This document shows positions 56,206 through 64,000 of a stretch of DNA of 64,000 nt, one piece after another. Source of the DNA: Anastatus disparis. Taxonomy: Eukaryota; Arthropoda; Insecta; Hymenoptera; Eupelmidae. Location of the stretch: positions 494,501 to 558,500 of the forward strand of contig JAFFSR010000397.1 of the NCBI GenBank assembly GCA_017163975.1, in the 5' to 3' direction. The notes beneath the pieces were generated by a model. That model saw only the letters and a list, made by a program, of their open reading frames with translations, was not told where the DNA came from and ran no database searches. Both the position numbers and the translations under genes were made by a program. Every line of letters starts with the position of its first letter. Within the stretch, counting starts at the first letter, position 1.

Positions 56206-57082
56206 TATGAATATTTGCAACGCTTCATTCATTATAGATTACCGACTATGAAAAAAAAATAAAATAAAATAAAATACTACTTAGGAAATATGTACAATCA
56301 TCGTTACGTAATCAAGCTTGCATTATTTTCAATATCTTATAAATTCGTTTTCAAAATGTACTCCAACTATATATTATGATGGAGCTTTTAATTTTAAATT
56401 AATTTCTATGAATATTGTAACAATCTCAAAACATTAGAACTATTATAACACGGTTTCTATTTTTTATTAATTTATTTGAAAACATTATTAAATTTTTCAT
56501 CCCAGGCGGACGCATTCGGGTTTTTATGTGCAGAGAATCCTCAATCGATAAATAGGTTAGATACGCGCCAGAAGCTCCTAGGCTGCAATAGCAGTCATTA
56601 CTACCTAGGAGTATAAAGCTCCTGGATTGCATTAAATTCATTACAACCCAGGAGTAACTTTTCTCGATCGTATTTCGATTGAAATCAAAAATAAAAGAAT
56701 CAATAGTGCAAAACTGCAAGTTCAGATGTATTCGATATTCAAGCGACAGCTTATGCTACAGATTTTTATTACTTTAAAAATGGATATTAATAAAAAAAAT
56801 TTTTTTTAATGGCAATATCACTGTTAAATAAGAATAATTTTTATGATGTTAATTTTATTATTTCTTGTTGATTTTATTATTTCCTGTTGATTTTATTATT
56901 TCTTGTTAATGTTATTATTTATTGTTAATTTTATTATTTAATATTAAAAATTAATAAATTCTAATAAAAAAGTACCATATAATTTTAATTTTATCATATA
57001 AATATAAAATTATTTGTAACAAAATTTCTGCACCTAAAAATCCTCATGCGTCCTTGCTTGGGATGAAAACTTTTTTAAGCAC
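56206..57082. other. Intergenic with small palindromic motifs
   Basis: ACTCCTGGATTGCATT/AATGAATTTAATGCAATCC-like and CTCCTAGGCTGCAAT/CTACCTAGGAG stems lie near 56570-56655. A TTATTTCTTGTTGATTTTA-type ~25-bp tandem repeat occupies 56850-56940. No gene. Confidence 0.45.
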
Positions 57083-57199
57083 CCTGGGCGAGCCTTGCGC
57101 GATGACGGCCTTAGGACGATATTTACATCGGCCGAGGCTTTATTATCCCACCATGTAAATATTGTCCTCAGGCCATAATCGCGCAAGGCTCGCCCAAGG
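57083..57199. repeat. GC-rich 117-bp hairpin
   Basis: CCTGGGCGAGCCTTGCGCGA at the left mirrors TCGCGCAAGGCTCGCCCAAGG at the right, and TTAGGACGATATTTACAT mirrors ATGTAAATATTGTCCTCA around a 24-bp loop. Confidence 0.8.
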
Positions 57200-57205
57200 T
57201 ACATA

Positions 57206-57606
57206 CCCTATCAAGAAGATCCAGCTGGATGTGCCTGGATAGTCGATGGATATCCAGCTGGATTACCCAGCTGGATATTTAGATGGACGATCCACCTGGA
57301 TTTTCCAGGTGGATATTTAGATGGATAATCCACCTGGATTTTTCAGCTGGATACTTATGGATAATCCATGTGGTTTTAATGGTAAAAAAAATAGATAAAT
57401 AAATAAAAAACATTCACCTAGACTATCCATATATATCCAGCTGAAAAATCCAGGTAGATTATCCATCTAAATATCCATCTGGAAAATCCAGGTGGATCGT
57501 CCATCTAAATATCCAGCTGGGTAATCCAGCTGGATTTCCATCGACTATCCAGGTACATCCAGCTGGATAATCCGCCTAGATATCCAGCTGGATCATTTTG
57601 ATAGGG
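57206..57606. mobile_element. 401-bp foldback of CCAGCTGGAT units, TA-flanked
   Basis: Ends CCCTATCAAGAAGATCCAGC and GCTGGATCATTTTGATAGGG, with TA at 57204-57205 and 57607-57608. The arms are made almost wholly of CCAGCTGGAT/TCCACCTGGAT words and fold on each other. The centre is a short A-rich loop (57380-57410). The PvuII-type CAGCTG core recalls the 17961-18246 element. Confidence 0.88.
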
Positions 57607-57608
57607 TA

Positions 57609-58567
57609 AATAACTAATAAACTAGTGGGAAAAAATGCGGTAATTAAAACTTTTAAGACCTGTTGCGCCGAAAACAAACGTTCTATAGAATAAAATAATT
57701 CGCACCTACACGCTTTCATTTTTTTCTTTTGATCGTCGAAATGCGACACTCCATGGTACGTCTGAGTCCGCAAAACTACGTCTTCATTATTTTTTTCATA
57801 CTTTGTTTCCTATTCGATATTATAGAAATCTGCTTCTCTTTATAGATCTAGCATGGAACTTCAACTTGTTGGATGTAACAAGTATTTTTATATTAAACAC
57901 ACTTGAAACGTGTCGAGTTATAACAAAAATAATATCACAAGTAATTACTCAAGTAAATCTCAAGAAACAATTAAATAACAACTAAAGTATTAACTTCGAT
58001 AATATCCGAAGTAATAACTCAAGTAATTATATAAACAATTGCATATATAAATACTTAAGTATTATATACTATTCCCCCTGTAACCTCTTACATTCATAAC
58101 CTGTCTGTGATTGACGGGAGATTTTTATTATTCTCATCTCCTATTGGTAGAAGATTTGTCCTCTCGGAGAAATGTCCATGACGCTTTTTTCTTAAATGAC
58201 TCTAAAATTAAAAATACGCTAAGAAAACCAATTCTCAATAGCTCCCCCCCAAGTTGTACAAAAAAAAAATTATATGCAAAATTTGAAGCAAATAGGGTTG
58301 ATAAATTAGACTGATATTTTTTATTAAGAAACATGACATTTTTATGTGTCTCTATTTACGAATTAAAAATTAAATTCGTTTCAAATACTATTTTTAAATT
58401 CATGAAAAATTAAATTACTTTTATACTATTTTAAATACAAGTTTTGTATCGCTGATTTTTATAATTCTATATGACCTTTTTATTTTTTTTGTCTGCTCTA
58501 CATTCTGTGATTCTTCTATCTCCTGTAAGTAAATTTTTTTATAGTAATGATTATTATTTTCATATTT
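57609..58567. other. Intergenic, no gene recognised
   Basis: AT-rich. Contains a diverged unit of the 54430 repeat near 58200-58300. Short frames are not supported. Confidence 0.4.
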
Positions 58568-61500
58568 TTATAAAAAAAAATTTATTACTTCAATATCCGA
58601 ATGTAAGTCAAAATTGGCTGATTTTTCTTCAGGGAAAAACGAAAGATTGCTTATGAAATCATTGATGTTCCATTGAGGTTCTTTGACTCCATCAAGATGA
58701 TCCCAAGCGTCATTAATTTCCTGGTCCCTATCCATTTGTGACCGACGTTTTTTGATCACAGGCTCATTATCATAAAAATTTATTTTTGCGACTGTAACAT
58801 GCGCCATCATCTGAACTTTGAGTAATTCAGCTGCAATATATGAATATAATAAAAATTTTTTTATTTATTTTCATCAATCTCTACCGATCTCTTCTGGAAA
58901 TAGTTTATTTAAAAATAAGTTTTTTCATAAATTTTTTATAGATATTTATAGATATGGGGAAATCCACGAAGTTGTTAATTTTCTTGTTACTCATCTTTAT
59001 AACCCTTATAGCAAAAATTTATATTATGTATTTCAGCTTACTTTGATAAAATATTGAATCAATAATATGTTAAATGTGAAATATATGGAATTTTTAAAAA
59101 CAAGATTAATGATTCAACATTTTAAGGGGAAAAATGACGAAAAATAAAAATTTTTGTGTGTCACTCGTCAAAATTATAAATTTTTTTTTTCTATAACGTT
59201 TTGATCGTTAGAAATTAGGCTTTGAGGCTCCGGGTAATCGACGATAATATAAAAATTCAAATTATTTTAGAATTTCAAGAATGTGCCACTGAACTGGAGT
59301 GAATAACTGTTAGCAGCATTTATGTCGTAACTTTTTTGACAATTTTTCATTTTTGTACTTTTTTAATTGCAGATATTTGAACAAGCTTTGAAATATAAAA
59401 TTTCAAGCTCAAAATTATTGCTTCTTTAATAACAAAAATATCAAGCTAAAGTAAAGTAGCGTGCCACCAAAAATGAAATATTTATAATTCAGAATATAAC
59501 GATGCATGCTTGCGAAACTCATATCCAAATTTCTTACTTTTTACTGGCACATCCACAGACATTGTTGAAACACTTATATACATAGAGAAATTTTTGGGTC
59601 TATGTTCAAGAAATATTATAAAAAAATGTTCAACAATAATCTCTTTATTTCTTAAAATTACACACGTTTTTATTAAATTCTTTTATTCAATCAATTAAGT
59701 TAGAATTAGCTATTTCATATCGGTTTTTTTGTTTAAGGCAACTTCGGATTTTAGGTTAGGTTTTATTGTTGAGTTTACAAATTACTCTTTCAATATGTGA
59801 AATTTTTCATATTTTTTTAATTTTATACCATTTATTATAATCCGTAGAATAGTGGAAAACTTAAAAATTCAAAAAATTATAGAAACTGAAAGAATAATTT
59901 GTAAACTACGAAATGAAATTTAACCCAACTTCCGTAGTCGCCTTAATGAAGTACAACTTTATTGAAAATTGTTACTCTGGTAAAATCTTGTTCTTTATAT
60001 ATGTATTAACGTAAAAAAACTTCAAAATTTAGCGCGCCACTGTTTATACAAAAAAATATTTTTTAAAGAAAAAGTAACAACTTTATGGATTTCCCCATAT
60101 AGAAAACATTAAAATTTTTAGAGTGTAATAAAGTAGAAAAAATTTGAAATATTTCTATTTTTATTTTTGATATCTTTGAATGTTACCAAAAAATTTTGTT
60201 AAGGCTGGACGCCTGCCTAACATGCGATTGATAGTCCGATGGTATGATTCTATTGCATTATTGGTTCTTTGCGTTTGCCTATAAACGCAAAATTTTTCTG
60301 GCTGTTCCAGCCATTCGTTTTTATAATAAGTTAAAAATTTTTTTGCGTTGGTATCATGCCTAAACCTTTTATTTACTTCCTCTTCAATATAAGAAAATCC
60401 TTCTTTAATCTTTGATTCAGGCAATAATGCCAAAGCAATTAATTTTTTTACAATCTTATGTTTTTGCGGATCGTCTTTTTTTTGTTTTTTTATGTTTATA
60501 AATTTTGTTTGCCTGCATTTTTTTTGGATTGCCTGAAATATTTAAAATGAAATAAACTAATTTTTATAGTATTCTGATAGAAAACACTGAATTGACAAAA
60601 TAATTTTAGACACTTTAAAAAATTGTTTGAATTTGTTGAATAATTGTAATTATGCAACAACATATTCTTATTATACACATCTCTATTACAAAACATGTAT
60701 CTTTCAAATTTTCGTTAAAGTGGCTTCGGTTACTTTTAATAAAAATATAGAAAATTTAGTAAAAAAATATCAAGAAAAGAATAAGTTAAAAACTTTTCTG
60801 AGAAGCTTTAAAAATACGAATTCATCGACCAAAAACAAAAACAAAATTACAGATATTAAAAAATTTAACATCGGCTTTAAGAGAAAAACATCTATTACGC
60901 TTCGAACTTTGTAATGAAATTATAGATTTCTATAAAACAAAAATTGTAAATTTTTTTGTTATAAATTGAAATTGAGCAAGAAAACGCCAGTTTCTTGATG
61001 AAATAAAGATATTTGAAAAATTAATAACAATTTTAATAAGTTATAGGTATTTTTTGTTAAATAATATGATATTAAAATATTAATATCAGAAGTATAATAA
61101 TGAATTTTATAAACATTTTTTATAAATATTATGTAATAAATAGTACATTATGCAACTAGGGAGTAAAGTCCCATATTTCAAGCGAGGAGAGCAAATTCCC
61201 CTGGTAGAAATTAGATTTCACTCCCGAGTTGCATATCGTGCTTTATTCTTACCTTAACAATGGTCTAATATTAATATTTAATAAACAAATTTAAATCTAT
61301 TCAATTTTATAAGTTTTAAAATTAGCGGGAGAAATGGTTATTTCTCCCACAAAATTTTAGAAGTTAGAATTATTTTTCTTTCAGCCCGCTTTTTGAGTTA
61401 ATAAGGTAGTCTGTTTCTGATAAGGTAGGAATAAAAGTGTTTTTTGCACGTGTAAAAAACACGTGTGAAAGATACGTGTTTTCTACAAGTATTTTGTAAA

Positions 61501-63458
61501 TGTTAAATTTGTGTTTTTTCATGTATTTTTTCAAATACGGTTGATGCGCTAGTTATCGAGCCTTTAAGATGACTGCAGAGACATTTTGTTTAATTAGACA
61601 AATTTCATAATTCTTTAAAAGTTTAATGGATTATTTATTCAAAGTAAAACACATTTTTTACGGATGGAACAAATTTCCTTAGTGAAAATTAAAGAATTAT
61701 TAATTTATTGCTTAAATTTATAAAGCTTGTTCGATGCGTCATTTACCGTCATGTCGTCTGCTTACCATATAAATACATATTTTTATTACCGTGCTCTGAT
61801 TATCGACATCCTATGCTTTAACATGGGCCACGGTAATCGGGGAGGGCTCGATAACTGGCGCATCGACCCTATTAAGTGTTTTTTTAAAAAGTTTTTCATG
61901 TATTTTTTACAGTTTTTCAAAAATTGAAGAGCTGTAAAAAATACTTGGAAAAATATGCTATTTATTCAGGTATTTTGGAATAAAATAATAACTTGTGCAT
62001 AATGGAAGTAACAGCCAACCAGGACAACATCAGGAAACTTTCTTTTTAAAGTATTTCTTATGGCTTTTTCAAAGTCAGTTGTTACTCTAATGGGTTGCAG
62101 CTCAGGAAACTGATCTTTGAAATGATCCAATAATTGATCATAAGCCATGATCGTTTTTTCTTCCATGATTACCCATGCGATAGGAACCATCTGAAATTTA
62201 GTTGTCAAAATTACTTACAGGAAGAGTGCATGACTTTGGGTCTCGGATTTTATTTTAAATTTCAGCTATTTTTCTTATATAAAATTATAAAAAAAGCCTT
62301 ATTCTTACTACAGTTCTTGTTTTTTATTTAATTTATCAGCAGTTTTGTTAAGGTCTTAAGGCTTTAAAAAAAAACCAAAAAAACTTTTTGATGAAAAATT
62401 GCTGTAAGGTTGCTGGAAGGTATCGTACAATCTTTGAACGACTGTTTTTGTAATGTGTCTGAAATATTTCGTAAAATTTTGAAGGAACATTTCATAAAAG
62501 GTTTCTTGAATGATTCGCAAAAGTTTCGATGAAAAGTTGCAGCAAGTTTGCTGGAAAGTATCGTGAAACTTTAGAACAATTATTATTGTGATATCTCTGA
62601 AATCTTAAGTGAAAGCTTACAAAAAATGAAATGTTGCTTGAATGGTTTGCGAAAGTTTAGTTAAAAAGTTGCTGCAACATTACTGAAAGGTAATGGTAAA
62701 CGTGAAATCTTTCTACAATGGTTTTTGTAATGACTCTGAAAGCTCTCGTGAAACCTTGCAAAAAATTTTCATAGAAGGTTTCTTGAATGGTTCCCGAAAA
62801 TTTTGATGTAAGGTTATTGTAAGGCTGCTTAAAGATGTTTCACCCGTTTCTTGTAAGCATTTTATAACGTTGCCGTAACCTTTCATAGAAACCTGGTGTA
62901 ATCTTGTATAAAAATTATAAAACTTTTTTGCAACCTCGCAGGGATCTTTTACTGAATCTGTTTTTAGAAACTTTTCCTGAAATCTTTCATGCTGTGTGGG
63001 AACTCGTCTTAGTTCATAAAATTTAGATTTGTAAGATTATTAGTGAGAATAGTGTATCGGAAATAAGCTCATTGAATAATAAATACTTTTCCGTGCCATT
63101 CCGCCATCATGGTAAGTAATTGGGAAAACGAATTTTCGGTCGAGCTTTATAAGTGCCATCTATACTTAATTTTGCCTCTTTGAATTTTTCTACAAAGCTT
63201 TCATTATACCAAATCACACTCCAAGCCTTCCCATCTTTGGTTTCATGGCTTAATAAATTTGTCGTCAATCGATGATTTTCTCCATTATATTTGTATGTAA
63301 GGGATTCGTCAAGAAGACGTTCTCCCAATTCTTTCACTGTTGTAACCTCTTTTAAATTAGTGATATAAAAGTCTTCCTCGCGAACCTTTTTTTGCTTTCT
63401 TCTTGCATTACGAGCAATACTATCGTAACATATTCGGGATACTACACGTTCAGGATAT
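58568..63458 (-). CDS. MULE-type transposase-derived gene, spliced (partial)
   Basis: Minus-strand exons: 63458 to about 63107 (acceptor TTTTTCTAG), about 62213-61993, 60532-60187 and 58830-58568 (stop). Motifs in order: KLSIDGTYKARPKI (DGT motif of MULE transposases), MVPIAWVIMEEKT, VTTDFEKAIRNTLK and GCYFHYAQ (catalytic D...E region), then LIALALLPESKIKEGF and TQRTNNAIESYHRTINRMLG, and an acidic tail. CAA|GTTATT to TTTCAG|GCA (phase 0) and TTTG|GTAACA to TTGCAG|CT (phase 1) restore frame exactly. The junction between the first two visible exons is unresolved, and 5' exons (often a FLYWCH zinc finger in this family) lie beyond the right edge. Multi-exon structure with open frames suggests either a domesticated gene or a recently active element; no terminal inverted repeats were found. 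Confidence 0.78.
58955..60097. mobile_element. TA-flanked 1.1-kb element in a MULE-gene intron
   Basis: TGGGGAAATCCACGAAGTTG at the left mirrors CAACTTTATGGATTTCCCCA at the right; TA at 58953-58954 and 60098-60099. It fills most of the last intron and carries a nested TTAA MITE. No transposase ORF. Confidence 0.85.
59737..59942. mobile_element. 206-bp TTAA MITE with GGCAACTTCGGA ends
   Basis: GGCAACTTCGGATTTTAGG pairs imperfectly with CCAACTTCCGTAGTCGCC; TTAA at 59733-59736 and 59943-59946. AACAAATTAC-type inner arms (GTTTACAAATTACTCTTTCA versus TGAAAGAATAATTTGTAAAC). Nested in 58955-60097. Confidence 0.82.
61143..61240. repeat. Short palindrome
   Basis: ATGCAACTAGGGAGTAAA mirrors ACTCCCGAGTTGCAT; inner GAGGAGAGCAAATTCCCC. 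Similar in design to 55597-55665. Confidence 0.55.
61538..61869. mobile_element. 332-bp TA-flanked MITE
   Basis: CGGTTGATGCGCTAGTTATC at the left mirrors GATAACTGGCGCATCGACC at the right, with TA at 61536-61537 and 61870-61871. It lies in the intron between the second and third visible MULE exons. No ORF. Confidence 0.82.
62385..63000. repeat. Inverted CCCACACAGCATG-type array
   Basis: The right edge is CATGCTGTGTGGG at 62988-63000, the reverse complement of the start at 51240. The interior repeats TTGCTGTAAGG/TTGCTGGAAGGT and GAATGGTTCGCAAAAGTTT-like ~120-bp units four times. It sits between the first two visible MULE exons. Confidence 0.75.
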
Positions 63459-63474
63459 CTAGAAAAACGTTTAA

Positions 63475-63725
63475 GGTATCAGGCCTGAGTTTAAGTTTGA
63501 AAAAAAATCAAATTTAAATGTTATCATAATTATTTTTTTCTAATAATATTAATTAATAAAACTTCTTTTTACTTTTTGAGGTTTTATAAAATTATTCACG
63601 AATTAAAGTTTAATATTGAATATACATTCAAGCTAAAAAGAAGTTTTATTAATTAATATCATTAAAAAAAATAATTATGACTACATTAAAATTTTTTTTT
63701 CAGGCTTAAACTCAGTCCTGATACC
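63475..63725. mobile_element. 251-bp TTAA MITE next to a splice acceptor
   Basis: GGTATCAGGCCTGAGTTTAA mirrors TTAAACTCAGTCCTGATACC; TTAA at 63471-63474 and 63726-63729. Arms continue with ATAATTATTTTTTT and ATTAATTAATAAAACTTCTT. The MITE boundary is about 12 bp upstream (in the minus sense) of the first visible MULE exon. Confidence 0.88.
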
Positions 63726-64000
63726 TTAAGGAAAATCATTGTAAATAAAAACAAAACCATATTATAAAAATGTTTATTACAAAATCAAAACTAAAATCAA
63801 GAAATAATTGATTTAATAGGAGCACGTACGACCATTTCTCGTCTGTATTGATCTAGATCAAGAAAATACATTTATTAGTGATTTTTGTTAATAAAAGTTT
63901 ACAAAGAACAAGCTTACATTTCACATAAAATCATATTGAATTTATTTATTTATTTATTTATTTAAAATCAATTTTTTTATAAAACATAGAAAATGTATTA
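63726..64000. other. Unassigned right edge
   Basis: The minus strand has CTTGATCTAG then a short open stretch encoding DQYRREMVVRAPIKSIIS and a stop (about 63866-63809). It has an acceptor-like start, so it could be the end of another exon, but the support is weak. (TTTA)n runs near 63945-63965. Confidence 0.3.

Noticed and set aside
60627..60914. 95-codon plus-strand ORF in a MULE-gene intron
   Set aside because: Lys/Asn-rich, no motif, no splice context; fits chance in AT-rich DNA.

Overview
This is eukaryotic nuclear DNA. It is strongly AT-rich, has spliceosomal introns and microsatellites, and has almost no long reading frames. The types of LINE, LTR, MULE and DNA transposon relics, a Rab-type GTPase exon and a Myb/SANT-type gene suggest an arthropod, most likely an insect with an AT-rich genome. 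That is inference; nothing here fixes the species. Most of the window is layered transposable elements. Many are long palindromes (foldback or MITE-like) with 2-bp TA, 3-bp TAA or 4-bp TTAA target duplications.

Layout. 0-16 kb: palindromic repeats, two solo LTRs with 4-bp target duplications (1175-2090, 12959-13881) plus an inverted fragment (6969-7261), a dead LINE 3' end with a YADD motif (5004-6552), short-unit repeat arrays, and a 1.4-kb foldback that encloses a dead reverse-transcriptase fragment. 15-23.4 kb: two multi-kilobase palindromes with younger elements inserted in one arm, flanking a decayed LTR-retrotransposon Gag-protease region (minus strand). 23.4-25.4 kb: LINE fragments and a possible LTR. 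25.57-29.06 kb: a nearly complete 3.5-kb DNA transposon with about 390-bp inverted repeats and two overlapping ORFs joined by a -1 shift. 29-44 kb: more palindromes, one TA-flanked element carrying a 40-residue SAP-domain ORF, a second dead LINE, and TTAA-flanked MITEs.

Likely genes. (1) A Rab-family (Rab28-like) first coding exon at 45065-45139 (+). (2) A five-exon Myb/SANT-like gene at 47264-55323 (+) with phase-consistent splice sites. Its last intron (about 5.9 kb) is filled with nested transposons, including two SINEs. One SINE has a 5S-rRNA-like head preceded by a tRNA-like A box. (3) A spliced MULE-transposase-type gene on the minus strand (58568-63458), continuing beyond the right edge, with MITEs in every visible intron, one ending about 12 bp from a splice acceptor.

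How it fits together. Several elements can be dated relative to one another because the other arm of a palindrome, a tandem copy or a dispersed paralogue preserves the empty site. This gives direct evidence for TTAA (37766-37983), TAA (16469-17132) and TA (41602-41863) targets and supports an 8-bp A/T-rich target for the 3.5-kb transposon. All repeat calls come from reading the sequence by eye; no database comparison was possible.
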